DNA of 64,000 nucleotides from Acanthosoma haemorrhoidale. Lineage: Eukaryota > Arthropoda > Insecta > Hemiptera > Acanthosomatidae. The stretch is taken from NCBI GenBank assembly GCA_930367205.1, contig OV884012.1, positions 147,017,405-147,081,404 on the forward strand. The letters are read 5' to 3'. Shown one piece after another: positions 23,325 to 37,470 of the stretch; positions within the stretch are counted from its first letter, which is position 1, and the number at the start of each line of letters is the position of its first letter. The position numbers were made by a program, and so were the translations under genes. The notes under the pieces are model-generated. The model worked only from the letters and a program-made list of their open reading frames with translations. It was not told the DNA's origin and ran no database searches.

Positions 23325-26300
23325 GAAGCTTTAAAGTGATGTCCTAACAGATAAGACTTAGCAGATCTGACAATATTTGTTAAAACATGAAGAAATGATA
23401 TATCAGCTTTTGTATTGATATCAAACTTTTTTTATCCAGTTTTTATTATCTATGAACATTCATATTAGATTTACAGGCTTGAACCCTGCATTGATGGATC
23501 TTGCATGGCCCATTTGAAGCGAAGGAAGTCCACAGTTAAATCAGACGTCATATTAATACAACAATGATTGCAATTTATTGACACCGATTTCACAATGCAC
23601 TTTTTAAACAAGAATCCTGTCAATTACTTCTTACGTAAAGCTTTTAGAATCTGCTTATTAGTCTTCTTAAGATCATTTAAGTGTTTTTGCCCATTTTAAA
23701 GTAAGTCATAGCTCTATACATCGTATACCTTAATGTACTACACATTCTGGAATGCATCAATTATAAATTCCAAAGTCTACCATCAATAGCTCTGTTTTTA
23801 AATGTTTCCCTGGCATAAATAAATGTTCTTTAGGCTTAATGTCAATTTTGCTAGTTTTTCTTGATTTCCTTCACAATTTTCTGGTTGATTTGATTCCATC
23901 TAGGTGGTTAAATCCTTTGATGAGAATAATCATTTGTATTTAATAATTAAGACACTAATCTAACTCTTGCATTGGTATAAAAATGCTTAATTTTATAGTT
24001 ATCCATCATATTTGATATGAAAAGATTGTGAAATGCAATGATCTCATTCCTTTGTATTAAGTGGATTTCTCTCAGCTATACTCTACTGTAGAACTATTTT
24101 TATGAAAAGTATCTTTCTTATTAATGGAATTAAAGCTTTATTTATTAATCATTTCAATAAAGAGTTACTTTTTTTTACTTTTGTAAAAAATTTCTCAGTT
24201 GATAACATCCCTATTTTATCATGTTACAAAGAGTTGCTACCTTTTTATTTAATTGATCAACGGCAAAAACATTTTTTAAAAAATATATTTGGTTTATGCA
24301 CGTTCATACAAATAATTTTATTTCTGTTTTGGTTTAATATTATGATGTTTTAAAGAGTACTTATAATTTTTTATTTTTTCTGGGGCCTATCTACTCAATC
24401 CCTCAACACTGCCTTTGTGCTTTTTCTTGATTCCATGGATAACAACAAAATTAAATGAAAAAATAAATATGATTAGTGAAAATGTGATATTTTGTAAATA
24501 ATATAATTTGTGAAAACATCAGACATTAAAAAAAATGATTATTTTTTATTTGTTTTACATTTGCTGAATTGGTCTGTAATAATAATTTCTATTGTATTTT
24601 AATGTTTTAGTTATGTTTTTAAAATAAAATCATTATATTTATATTTAAGAAAACAAGTCATTATTTGGACCATACCTCAAGTAGTTTAGTCAGCCTTTCA
24701 AAATAGTTATAATAATAATCAAAAAATCATGCAGTTTATCTATGAAACAGATGGGATACGAATGCATTGTTAGAGTGTGCAGTATCCATTCAAAGGGCAC
24801 AGGCAAAGTAGTTGCACTCCAGCACCACCCTCTGTATAACAAAAGGGTAAATAAATTAAAGGGGAAATCCGATATTCCCCTTTAATCCTCGCTTTGAAAA
24901 GTGTCAAGATGGAGGTCAACAGCCACAGAAGTCGTAGTCTCCTGAACAATCCCTACTGTTCATGATGGTAATTTCAACTTATTTAAAATAATTGTTTCAT
25001 ATTGTTTATTAATTTCCCTTTGGATGTTAAAAAAAGATTTTAAAATGTATATTTTTAGGTTTAATGCTTCTGTTATTTGTTTGTTTATGTAATATATAGA
25101 TTAATATTCATTTTTATTTTAATGGATGGAATCAAAAAAATAAATAAATAAAAAAGAAGAAGCTATCTTCTCTCGTCTTTTGACACTTTAACTTAATTTT
25201 TTCTTTTAATATTTTACACAAGCACATTTTATTTTAAAAATATTTTAACTACGTATTAGGATTTGAGTTCATAGTTGAAAATATTGGTGTTGTTAAATAT
25301 TTATTCTCGTTTCACTTCTGTATTTTAGCATTGGGAATGACAACCAAGGGTGCCTCTCTAATTAGTAATTGAAAAGAAAGCTACCAAACTAAATCAAAAT
25401 TAGTTTTCCTTCTGAAGTTAATATAAAGAAACAGTAATCATAAATCCACTGAGCTGGGAGGAGTTGAAAGAGCTGGTAAGTTCCAGGAGCAGCTTCAGAA
25501 CACAAATGGACGAATGAACGGTATAGAGTACATTTAGAATTGTGTCAGAAAACTATCATAATCTAATGGGTTTGGTTCAGTTCAAATAAGTCAAAATGTG
25601 GGAGGTACCAAATATGATAATGTTACAAATAATATAAACTTTCTCAATTCATCTGGCATACTTATAATACAAAACAAAACTTTAAAGTGGCTCCTTTGTT
25701 ATGTGTGATACCCGATATGAAATCAAATATAATTCTGGCCAATCATTACAAGAATAATGCTTACACAAAATGATATTGGATAGGTACAAATGAGCCAACC
25801 CCTCAAGCATTTCACCATTAACCATTTATATGCCATAGACCCATAAAAGATTGCAAAGACTGCCAATAGCTTAAAAATTAGATGTTAATCATCTTATAGA
25901 ACTAGGTTGTAATAGTGAGCAGGAGAAAAAATCTTTTTCTTTTCCAGAAAATCATGGAAATTTTTTTGTAAGCTTTTAAAAGACAATAATGAAACAATTA
26001 CATATATTTTAAAAATATTCAGAACTAAAAGAGACATTCAAAGCCTGAAGAAAAGTTAAAATTAAGCTTGCTGCCCCGCCCCTTTCTTGTACAGCTGTAT
26101 TTAACATTCAAGAATTAAGGACATTTTTATTGCTGCTTACGACTAAAGTCCCATGGAAATGAAAACCTTGGCTGGAGATGAGAATTGATAAAAGATTACT
26201 TGCTCTGTATACAATACATAAAGAAAAACATTTTTCCTAAATAAAATGTGTTTTCACATAACTATAAAATAAAATGAAATTTTATGACTAAAATTTACTA

Positions 26301-27611
26301 AAGTTAAAATAACATCCAATTTGAACCTGAAGTTGTTTATGTATCAGCTATTATCTGGACAATGAAGATGCTGGAGAAGTTGATTGATAATTAGCAGGAT
26401 GTGGCAGGTGTACATATTTTTCACTTCAGCAAAAATGTCTGCTTCATCTCAGAATAGTCCTGAAAATGTAAGTAGAGCATCAGTATTATGTTTTATAGTG
26501 TAAATAAACTAATCAAACTGAAAATATAAAGACATTAAAATCCCAAAAAAGGATTTGAATAATTTTAAGGAATACTAAGATGGTATCCATAAAAATAATG
26601 CAATATATTATGGAAAAGAATAGAAAATGGTGGGTAATAGAAAGGAGAGAATGGTGGAGCGAGGAAAAGATGATTCAGTGGTGTGGAAAGGAGGTAAAGG
26701 TCACAAAGATGGAACCTTATGCCCCAACAGTAGACTGCCGATCTGGACTCTTTGAAATTGTTCATGTAAGGAGAGTGATGAGAATTAATGGTTTTGAAAA
26801 GATACGGACATACGAAAAGATACGGAAGGAAATATCATGTCTGCGGAAGGAAGGAAACAGCTATCTATAGAAATGAAAGACAGCAGCAACTCGGTTTCCC
26901 AAAGACAAATGTAAGGACAAAGTTAATGATTAAACCTATCTATAAGTAAGTTGCTCAGAAAGACTCCTGTATACATAGAACAGAGGGTGACAAATAAGGG
27001 AGGGCTCTAGGAGTCGAAGAGTAGGTTGTGCGGGGGGGGGGGGGAGGAGTTCGTGAGAGTAATGAAATAGTGTAAGGGTTTCGTTGTAGCTCGGTGTATT
27101 GGATCAAGGTGGGAAAGTCATTCAATATCACAAAATATCATCCCTCTACCAGAAACTGAAGTTGTAAAACATTTGGGAACGCAATTTTAATTACAGTTGT
27201 AATGAATTTTCGCAACTATAGTCCATTAAAATACCAACACATGGTACATTTTATTAATCAGGTCAAAGATCTGATGATAGAAATATTAAATGTTTTAATC
27301 ACTTAATTTTTAAAGTCAGATTGACGGGTGAGAATATAAGGATAACTCGAACACCTTAAAAATATAAAAACCTGTTGAGGTTTTCATTATTTCTATAGCG
27401 CCAAGGCGGATTAAATACAACAGGAACTGCATTAGAAAGGGATCATGCAGGAATCAAATGCATTCTGAAAAACAGAAATTGGAGGAATGTGGTACTGCGT
27501 CAGCAATTGGGGGAAGAGTAGCCAGTATGGTCAAGTACCCAAAAATTAAAATTAAACAAACTATAAAATATTTCATACCATTAATGTATACTATATCTTA
27601 ATACAAAAAAA
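23325..27611. other. No gene recognised; weak exon candidates
   Basis: Long AT-rich stretch. An ATG at 26435 is preceded by an acceptor-like TTTTCACTTCAG and followed after eleven codons (MSASSQNSPEN) by a consensus donor GTAAGT at 26468. An open frame at 26580-26870 follows on the same strand but resembles no family. A G-run lies at about 27031-27043. None of these is strong enough to call a gene. Confidence 0.35.
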
Positions 27612-30600
27612 AAAATGACTCACCTATGTTCTTCAATACAGCTTCAAAATGGCTGTTAATTGTTTGCAGATATCAAAACATTTAATTTGTTCACACTTAC
27701 ACATCAACATCGAACAGACAAGATAATTTTTGCTTAATTAGCTATTAAAACACAAATGACCTCCCAGCATGTGGCAAATAATATCATTTTCAGCGTTGCT
27801 AAAAAAAGGAAACAATTTTTATCAACTAATAAAAAATAAAATTAAGTACATGTACTGTCTAAGAGAGTAGGAAAATAATGTATAGACAGTTGAAGTAGTA
27901 ACATTGAATTATTCTCAACTTTATAAGGCAGTCTTGTCCTTGTAGTTAATATTTCATATATATCCCCTTACTCAGAGAAATGTATGCAATACATAAAAAA
28001 AACAAATACAACCTTGTAAGACAAATACATGGGTAATCTGGATTTATTGTGTTAAGTTATCCATCAATTTTGATTCCTTACCAACTAGAACCTTTTACTA
28101 TGTAATGTAACTTACGTGGTGCTGCCGCCGCTTGCAAAGAGCTGGTGGCAAATATAAATATCTTAGGGACATTGTTTTATATAACACTTAATCTTCTAAC
28201 ACATGGCTTAGACTGCTCGTGAATTTATGGCACAATCACTTAATTATGACAAATTCTTCAATAAATAGAAGTGTTGGGCAGCCAGTGAAGAGAATGCGAT
28301 AGCCAGGGTGTGGCACAAGAACGTGGAGGGGGAATTCTCCTCAGTAATGCCAATGGTACAAACAAAATGTTACTTCAAAGGTTATTCATTTATCCCCCTT
28401 AATAATAAATATTATGTTTTTGTTTAAAAAAAATACTTAAAAATTTACAAATACATTAGACATCAAACCAACTGTTAATTTTTTACTTTGGGGTAAGCCA
28501 GTGAAAAAAAGGTAATGTCCTAACATGATCTGGCAAATTATTTGCTCATTATATTAGCTTTTAAATTGTTTTTTTTATCAGTTCAAAAGGCAATTTTCAG
28601 CAATAGAAATTTCACCAAAAAATAATATGAAGTATTTCTAGTTTAAAATACCCATCAGGCTTTTCAAATCCAATTATAATTATTAAATAAAATCCATTCA
28701 GTAAAAATAAAAATCTTTTATAGGATGAAAAAAATAATAGTGAGGCTAATAATCTTTGGATGAACTAGCATAAGTTATATTCCCTCCTCCCCCAATTACT
28801 CATATTATCGACTAACAGTTTGAATGACTTGAACAATCGTTAATCTAATCGACCAATATTAACGATTACAATTTTAAAGTTTCTTTGATAAATCTATTTT
28901 ACTTACTAGTCCATCTTCAATAGCACGAATGTATCATGTTTTAGTGTATGTAAATGTATATTTAAGTATACTGTAAATATATACGGTACAATCACTTTGA
29001 AATAATACCACTCAGTAGTCGGCCATCGAGAGAAAGAAAAATATCTGCATGCATCAGGTAACATGTAAGGGGTGCAGTGACCAACCTCTAAGAATGAAAA
29101 TATTTATTGTAGGCTTGCTCGGTATCTCATCGTTTATAACAGTTGTGTGGTTTTGTAGGCAAACTAGACTAATGAGTCAACAAAATCTTATGAGACAACG
29201 TATTCATTGTTCATTCATATGCCCGACGTGATGTTTAGATGTTGTTTTTTTCAAAACACACCCTCATCATTTCTCTTGTTTGTCGGTTCTTGTGTTTTTT
29301 TTTCTATTGCACTGAGTAGGTAGAATCAAATTAAACATATCTATGCCCTAATCAGTTATAAATACTTTTTTTTGTCTTTTAAAACTATGATGACTTTAAA
29401 CTTGAGTTAGACATAAAGACATAATAATTTCTAAGTTAGTTTCCTCTGATGTCCCAATAATGCAAGAAAAAAAGCAGGGGGAAAACTTAACCAAGGGGAA
29501 AAAACTGTACTTTAGATCTTAAATTTAGCTTCTGAGCTAAATAAGCTTTCCGAAATTTTGTGAAGTTAGTGAAATGTGACTTTGTTTCTATTGATTATTG
29601 TTTTTTCATACTCCTGTTATTATATTTTAACGAACTCATAATTAAACGATTTCTAGGAATTAATTTTAAAATTTCAGATCAGTTGAATAATTTTTACAAT
29701 AGCAGACAGAAAATTTATCAGACCAACACAAGGTGATCACCCTATACCTGTTTGAAAGTATGGCCTCTTTTAATAGGCTCAGAAATGTCTGTATAACATA
29801 GTTTATATATAATAACAAGATAAATAATAAACCAGTCTGTTAGCAGGTCTTTCAATTAATGTTGTCCGACATTTATTATAAATATATGTACAATAAAATA
29901 TGTTATTCGATTGATTGCCAATTTATATCCTCACCTAAAAACATTAGCTTACGTCCAAATAGAAAAAAATATCATGTTTCAATTTCCATTGGTTCACTAT
30001 TGAAAGAGTAGAATCTTTGAGGGTGTGGCATTCAACGAAAATAAAATAAAATGGAGGAGCATGGTCTGTAACCCTACCAACTTTAAAACTGTTAATTTCA
30101 TTTTTTATTTAAAAGAAAATGATTGTTTATTAGTACTAAGCAAATTATTATGAAACGCAATAAAACTTTGCATTGTTAACATTTAAAATTTAGAGAGATT
30201 GTAGCTCATTGATAATGATAATTTTCTCACTGTAAGAACAATCAAAGTTTTGAATCTAAAGCACTAGAAAAATACATTTTTTTTTTTAAATCATAGCAAT
30301 TGAAATTTAATTTTTTTATATAATATTTATTTTAAAGTTCTTATGAACTTCTGAAATGGCAAGAGTTAAAAAAAAATAATAATAGTATAGAGTAAGAATG
30401 CAGAAGACATTCAGCCCAAAGAATGTTAGCTTTCCAGTTCAATTTTTATTATTGAAATAATCAAATTTAAAAAAAACAATTATTATACTGTAATAAATAA
30501 ACACAATTAGTTCAAATTGTGTTATTTATCTTTAATGACGAATATCATCAGTTAAAGATATTTTTTTAATAAACTGTTTTTACTTATAGTGTATATATCA

Positions 30601-31695
30601 TTTAAAATTGAAAATTTAGCATGTAAATAAAAAAAAATATTTTTCCGATAATAGTTACTTTAATAGTAGAATTCATTCTGGTCACATGGTGTAAGACAAC
30701 TTGTATATTATAGGCGCAATTATTTAGTCGATAGTAAGCAATTATTTTTAGAAAAAACATCCTGACTCACCTAAAGTGTTCAATACACGATGATTGCACC
30801 CAATATATTGTCTATAATAGAAACAATTGACATGCATTGCACTAACAACAATTGAGGAAGATCAGCTTCAGTCAGCGGCTAGGCAGAGCTCCAAGGGCGT
30901 GGCAAAGAAGGTGGCGTCCTACCAACTTAAAAATAAAGTAAATCATTAGTTATGAAAAAAAAAAAATAGTCTTTAATCGGGGAATTGTCCCCTAACATTA
31001 ATGAAAAGATACAAAGAAATATGCCTAGCTGACAAAACTAAAAAAAATTAATTTATCTGTCATAGTTAGTCTGTAAATAATATAGGGCCTAAGTATATAT
31101 GTGCCTAATCAAAATAAACCAGCAGCATAATATTAAACAAATAAAATACATAAATGAATAACATTTGCTGACAATTGTAGCAAGGAAAAAAACAGGAGTT
31201 ATTGCGGAGAGAAAATGAGAGTGACAGATAATATGAAAAGATGAAAATATGAAATGAATAATAATATTAATGACAAAAATGATGATATCAATTAAAAAAA
31301 AAGGTATGTGCATGCATAAGAATTATGAATTATTAGATTGAAGGAAATGAAACGCCGATAAAATCTGTGAGATTGGGAGTGATGGTGAGCGATGAATTAT
31401 GGGTACAGTTAAGGCTTTGTTTTAATATTCAATTACAATTATTCTATTAGTTGGAATTTTTTGAATGTGTTTTTACCACAATTTATACAATATAACTAGT
31501 TAGCTCACTGATAGTGTCCAATGCAGCATGATGATACACACGGTAAAATCTATCATAGAAACTATTGAAAAACTTTTCACTAATAATAAGTGTGTGAGAT
31601 CTACTCCAGTGAGCGCCAAGCGATGAAAAGAAATCACCAAGGGTGTGGCAAAGAAAGCAGCGTTGGTGCCCCGAGCAGTTCTACCAACTTATAAA
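27612..31695 (-). repeat. Diverged tandem array of at least five units, function unknown
   Basis: Units begin near 27612, 28110, 29928, 30764 and 31500. On the plus strand each has a CTCACC-type or TTACG-type start (a consensus splice donor on the minus strand), then 90-190 bases later GGTGTGGCA or a close variant, and in most CTACCAACTT at the end (a GGTAG acceptor-like site on the minus strand). The last two units align almost throughout and are 740 bases apart. Frames between the presumed splice sites of the 30.8-kb unit all contain stops, so a simple coding exon array is unlikely. It could be a decayed exon duplication, an RNA gene array or a tandemly repeated element. Confidence 0.45.
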
Positions 31696-33352
31696 TTGCT
31701 AAGTTTTGACTTAATATTAAACCCTGTTAGCTGTATAAATTCCAATAATTTTCCTATTCTTTTATCCCTATTCTAATTTTTTTTTCTAATATTTTTTATT
31801 TAATGTATTTAAATAAAGCAGATTTATCAGTGAGTTACAGGCACTCAAAATCAGTTATGTTTATACCAAATAGGAATGGTGATAAACAAAATGTTTATAA
31901 AGGGTATCTCATGATTAAATAAAATTGTAAACTTTATCTGACTCTTTATGTACTCTAAAATTAACAATAATAAATGCAAAATAAATTATTGCAGAGCTAG
32001 ATAATAAAAATTAAGTTAATTCTAAAGATAAATACATGAAAATATGAATGGAATTACAAATATCATGAAATTAGAATAAAAAATATATATGCTGAGAAAT
32101 ACAACTTTAAAAGTTACGGATGTAATATTACGCAATTAAGGGTTTCGAGGATCACAGTCATAACTCCCTCTTGTTCATTATACTACTTTTCATTAGCATT
32201 CATATTCGAAACCAGTTTCTCTAACGCACTCCATTGGTTGATACTTTAAATATCGGTTTGTCTCCAAGGTCACAGCTGTTTAAATGTTTTGTTTCAGTCC
32301 TCAACTAAACTGATTTTCATGTTTATTTTTTTATAATGATATAGCCCTATTGTACAATACATATTATTGATCAGGACGTTGAAATATTTAATTTGTATAC
32401 TCTACTCAGTATGGTGAAAAAAAAATGTTTTTTTTCATTACACAGTAATTAATTAATGACTGCTTATTAATTTTTATGGGGTAGCTTTTATTTTTAGCAT
32501 CATTGGAGAATCAAGCGCAAATAAGTACAATAGCATGCCTCCAGAATAAATCACTGGTTGATTTAAAGTTGTGAATACAATGTTAATTAATGCCTTTTTG
32601 TAATTACTTAGAAAAACAAATCGAAAATTTCTTATTCATAGTCAGGAGATCGATATCTTTGATTTCCTGCCTTACTCAAAATTTGTATACAAAGTAATTT
32701 ATTTGTAGCCCAACCAAGGCATCAAGTTAAACTACCTTAAAAATATCATTTCTCTATCTAAAAAAAGAGTTACACTGCTAATATGGTTTTAAAGACTCTG
32801 TGTAACCACAGCCAAAAAATGCAAAACAAAAATTGTATTATAAATCAGGAAGACAAGATATTTGATTGTACTGAGTTGAGTATCGACTACTCAATACAAT
32901 AGAAAAATATTTATTCTTTTTATTATCCATAAATAATGATTAATAACCCTTGATAATAGTTTGTGGAATTTCAAATATTTTTCATGTCCTGTGGTAATCA
33001 AAGGTAACCTCCCTATCAAATTTTATGTTTATAGGTCAAACAGGGGACTCGGAATGTTTTAGACAAGCAGACAAACATGTAAAAATGTAAGAGTTTCTTC
33101 TTTTGAAAAAAACAAAAACAAACAACGAAACCATAATAAAAACTTTGGAAAGTTAATTTGCTAAGAAAAACTTGGAAATTTGACATAGATAACATAGAAT
33201 AAAACAAATATAAGAGAAAGAGATGACATAGCTACCTGTACCTAAGTTAACAAATGACTGGTTGAACAGAAAACGAAATTACACTGAGATGAGATGTTTA
33301 ATATTGATGATAAATGATGAGATATTAGCTACAGTATGGATCCGACCACAAT
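31696..33352. other. No gene recognised
   Basis: AT-rich sequence without supported features. Confidence 0.45.
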
Positions 33353-33447
33353 TGATAATTATTAGTCAAAGAAAAAATATACTGGCAGGTTTGGGCCTTA
33401 AACACAGGACCCCCCCCCCCCGATTTCCAGGCTAGAGCACTATTTAA
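33353..33447 (-). mobile_element. tRNA-derived SINE-like copy, minus orientation
   Basis: The minus strand reads GTGCTCTAGCCTGGAAATCG, then a G-run, GTCCTGTGTTTAAGGCC, and a tail with TATTTTTTCTTTGACTAATA. The order matches the other copies. The C-run at 33411-33421 on the plus strand is an expansion within the GGAGGTCC part. Confidence 0.55.
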
Positions 33448-35269
33448 TTTACCATGATTTGGAACAATTACGCATATTAGTGGTTAGAAAAGAGCATTGT
33501 AGAGAAAAGTGAAGCATTTGGTAAGATAAGAATAATTTACCCTTTACTAGCAATACTAGGTGAAATTGCACTAGCTCATCATACATTTAAAGCAGGTTTA
33601 GACGAAGGAAAAAAAAACGTAATTAACTTAAGCAACTGTAATTACTGCTTTTCCAACAGGGACTACAATTTTTAGGTGAATAGCTACATATCATAAGGTA
33701 AAAATGAATTATAGTCCTGCCTATATATATTATAGGCCTTCTCTGAAAGGAGACTTTTTTTTTTTTCCACCCCCTAAAATCTGAAAGGAGACTATGATCA
33801 TCCAAACTACCCCTAGGCCCTAGGCAACTTACTAAGTCTGGGGAAGTCCTAAATCATCCAATATTCTTAGCATCCAGTCCCTGCAATCCAGAACCCTCCA
33901 CAAGATAGCTAATACTGCTATCTTCTACTATTACCTTCTAGATCAACAACCCTATTCTTCCCCCCATACCATTACTTCAAGATCTTGATGCCCTGATTAA
34001 GAATATGTAATACTGTGGAAACTTCAGTGGACTTATCCTCGTTTTTGCAGTGTTAGCAAACCCTTAATAATTAAGAGTCCTTAATATTGCCATGATGCTT
34101 TACATTTTCATACTTTGCTTTTATTTAAATTTATAGGGTTTCATTAGTTAAATAATGTTTGTAGAGGAGAGTATTTTAAAAGAAAAGGAAGAACAGCTCT
34201 ATTGTGAAGTACAAGCAAAACACAGCTATATAAAAATATTAACAGTTACGTTACTACATACTGGGTGGAATATGTCGGTACAAGGGTGGTCTGGGGCTAA
34301 AGCTGAGACATATATGTGTAAGAAAAGGATAAGATTCTGGGAATAGGGTGTAAAGGAAATAAGGAGGGGTGCCGTTGCTTATTTAAAAATAACAGGAACC
34401 ATCAGTGACTTCCATGAAGTCACAAGGCAGGTATGCATTCTGCTCAACCCCCTTTAACTTTTAGCATTATAATATTCTTAGCGTTATAAAACTGTTGGTT
34501 TACCTCGATAGGAAGGCCCTCGTATATGTTTCAAAACAGAGCCTCTCCATTTGAGCTTGGTTACAATGAAATACATTTGGCAATGGATTTCCTTGTTTGA
34601 AAAAAAAAAAAAAAATCCATTGTTTAGTTTACCCCACCTAACATGCTTGTAGTCATTTATATGTGAGTGCCTACATTTGAATATATTGTGCTTATAATGC
34701 TTGCAACAGTGCTGCCATATAATATTTTCCAATTTCGGATTATTCTATGCCTCTTTGGGTAATGTTGGGGTAGCCAGAAAAATGTGGAGTGCTAGTATAG
34801 CGTTGGGACTATACCAATTGACTAATCATTACTTCGTAACAGTGTCAATTGGTTAATTAGAAATTGAAGAGAAATATCTGATGACGTCAGACCAGGCTGC
34901 CCTTCATGAGCGGGTCAGATTGAATCTGAGAGCCTCTACCCATGGAGATAGAAATGAGCTCTTCGCCCAAGGTCCGTACTTCTATTTACCCGCGCATTGC
35001 CTATCGAGCTCATCACCTCCACATATTGTTATATTACACTTATAATCCTGTCCATGTTAATAATTTACACCAGAATTCTGTTTTTCCTTCATATCCCCTT
35101 ATTATTATAAATTATGGAAATCAGTATAGATTCTACATACATGAATCTATTTACAGAGGGTCATTAATTATATGACCTGTAGCTTGGCTACATTTTATAC
35201 AATTTTTAATAATTTTACATTGCGATTTGTGAGTATTACAAAAGCATATTCACATTATACATTCATTTT
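33448..35269. other. No gene recognised
   Basis: AT-rich apart from a GC-richer piece at about 34740-34990 with no recognisable protein. The A-run at 34602-34615 and the T-run at 33753-33764 look like simple repeats or old tails. Confidence 0.4.
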
Positions 35270-35505
35270 CTAAACATGTTTATAAGTGATGGGGCTTATC
35301 TTATGAATCATAGACTTTAAACTAACTTAAATCTAACAACAAAACCTTAACCTAATTTTCTCCGACAGTCTGTTGCCATCGATACGGGAATGGTGGTGGA
35401 GTCATAGTGCTAAACGTTGGGGTTGTCAGGTGCTGCAACGAGTCAAAAAACTTGATGTGTTTCCGGTGGATGGACTCACCCACCGACGGCACACCAAGCA
35501 ACGGC
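35270..35505 (-). pseudogene. LINE 3'-end fragment (same family as 61045-62056)
   Basis: The minus strand encodes a peptide containing HRKHIKFFDSLQHLT and PPPFPYRWQQTV, ending at a TAA at 35352. The LINE at 61045 ends with RRHIKFFDSLQYLT and PAPFPHRWQDAV. The 3' untranslated region also keeps a CCCCATCACTTA motif. Only the last 50 or so codons of the second ORF remain, the usual result of incomplete reverse transcription. Confidence 0.7.
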
Positions 35506-35627
35506 TGCATAAGATAATACACTGAGAAAGGTAGGATTAGATTTTGCAATTTTTTTTTTATTTAAATTATATTATAAGTGGCGATTAGTGATTGGACTAA
35601 ATGTAAAAGTTTCTGAAAATAAATTCA

Positions 35628-36053
35628 ATGAATTCTTCACCACCATCGTTTCTGCCACCAACACCGCTACCGCCTGCGTCGTCACTAACGACATCTTTGG
35701 AAGATGAAATTGCACCTCACAAAAATTCCACAAACACTTCCAAAACAAGACAAGAGCCCCCCTCAAAAAAAAAATCGCCTGGTTACGTCAGCCAGAATTT
35801 GCTTGCGCATAAAAAGGAAAGAATTTTCCATTTTGTAAGTGGTGTGCTACTACTATCGCCAACCGCTATAGTGACAATAAGATATGTTAGGTCTCAGAGA
35901 ATTCAAAGAAGGGGATTTCTTTCGTCCATCCCTACTATCGAAGACAGAGCTGATGAACTTACCATTGCTGGTCTTCTAGCTACCAACTGTAGCGACCGCG
36001 AACTACATAAGATAAATCACCGTATACTCTATTGTATATATATTGTAAACTAA
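35628..36053 (+). CDS. Unidentified ORF, 141 codons
   Basis: A serine/proline/threonine-rich N-terminus is followed by a basic middle and a short hydrophobic stretch (FVSGVLLLSPTAIV). No family was recognised. The frame runs across the putative left end of the LTR copy at 35996, so part of it is LTR sequence. It may be the tail of an internal region of that LTR element or chance. Confidence 0.2.
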   Translation: MNSSPPSFLPPTPLPPASSLTTSLEDEIAPHKNSTNTSKTRQEPPSKKKSPGYVSQNLLAHKKERIFHFVSGVLLLSPTAIVTIRYVRSQRIQRRGFLSSIPTIEDRADELTIAGLLATNCSDRELHKINHRILYCIYIVN

Positions 36054-36837
36054 TGTAAATAACATTACCAAAATATAAATCATTGTAAATATGGTAAACA
36101 ATAAAACATGCATCTAGGAGCCAATTAGTTATATGAGCTGGGGTACTAGACCCAAGCCGCCGAGATACCCTTACGCGGCTCACGTCTCTTTGTCAGGGGA
36201 CAAAGAAAACCACATACTCAACCCTCATTGGGTACTATAAAACAGTGCTGATTGGCTACTGACGAAGCCAGCTGGGTATTTAAGACCGGTGGTTTGGGGC
36301 CTGTATACCATTCTCCTGGAAACTAACTGGCTTGTGGCTGCTATGATGTGCAAAACTTGGCTTCCTTATTTATGAAAACCTCTGCATCTCTCTCTCCTCA
36401 CCTCGCTACGTTTTAGTCCGGCGTTGTCAGACCCCAAACCTTCCTAGTGAGAATCTCTGCCTTCGTCTCGCTAAATCTAGCACTTCCTTGGGAGAGACCT
36501 TTCCCTAGTGGACAACGGTTGTCGTGGCTCTGCAAGCTTACCAATTCAGTCTGCCTCTCTCCGGTTCACACTCGCCTTTGGGATCCGGACGGTTTTCGCC
36601 TACCCTCAGATACCGAGTGTGAATTCGTGGCCATTCCAAGACCACACAAACTACCTACACTACCTACCCTATACCTCTTCTCCTGAACATAGTGCATTAT
36701 CGGGGCACATACCTATCAAAAATGGAGTCAGATAGTAAGAGCGCCATGAAACGATTGTCCAGGTTATAAACTTAATCAACCCTCACTTCGTCACCAGGCC
36801 TAGGGTAACTAGGCACCCCCCTCGTGACGACCCGACA
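35996..36837 (+). mobile_element. LTR family L1, copy 2
   Basis: The right end (CGTGACGACCCGACA, 36837) coincides with the right end of copy 4 (62894), and the region 36377-36740 aligns with copy 1. A TATA-like GGTATTTAAGA lies at 36275-36285, in the same relative place as in copy 1. The left end is set at TGTAGCGACC because that gives 842 bp, close to the 849 bp of copy 1. The 5-bp flanks do not match (CCAAC against ATAAC), so the left boundary is uncertain. Confidence 0.55.
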
Positions 36838-36869
36838 ATAACACATTACCATTTAATTTAATGGTCTCT

Positions 36870-37470
36870 CTGACACCGATAATATAGTCACGTTTTCGTG
36901 ACTCGGAAAACTGAGAAGGACCTTGCTGCTGCTATAATGAAGCACATGTTAGGGAATTTATTATCTCAAAGATTTGAGTGAAAAGCTGAGCTCAACATTT
37001 TTTTCTGTTATTATGGACGAGTAGATATTTTTCGACAAATATCTGGGAAAAGTAACGACCCGTTTCTTTGATTTGATCGAAGCGAAAAGTAGTAAGCATT
37101 TTTTTTCCGGTGTTAAATTCATTATTATGTGCGTTTTTTTTTTGTATCAATCACATGACGTTCAATCTTTACAGCTGACTATTTATCCGATCTGGTACTA
37201 GATGCTTTCATGAGTCCAGGAATCAGTTTGCCACAATTGTTTAGGGTATCTTCGGATGCTACGAACGCAATGGCAGGCTCTTCACATTCAGCATTTACTA
37301 ATTACAAAAATAAAAATTGCCGGCATTGGTTGTATTAAGTGCCCCTGTCCCATGACACATCTGTGCGCTTCCAATGCTTGTATAGGCTTGCACATAAGCA
37401 ATTTTCGCAGAATTTCGAATATTCTTTGACATTAACAATCACGAAATACTATCATCGTGCACAACAAGAT
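36870..37470 (+). pseudogene. hAT-like transposase relic
   Basis: Pieces in two or three frames resemble the DDE region of hAT-type transposases of the kind found in ZBED/SCAND3-like genes. KLSSTFFSVIMDE is followed by a stop where threonine or serine is usual. DKYLGKVTTRFFD follows, then PQLFRVSSDATNAMAGSSHS (the SDG-M region), then GCIKCPCPMTHLCASNAC, which matches the conserved CxCHxLHLCASxAC block. A T-rich insertion near 37098-37170 separates the first and second parts. With stops and frameshifts it cannot encode an active enzyme. No terminal repeats were found; the LINE starting near 37558 follows directly. Confidence 0.7.

Noticed and set aside
31520..31560. C/D snoRNA-like ATGATGA and CTGA words in the array
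   Set aside because: The words are in the wrong order and spacing and are not kept in the other units.
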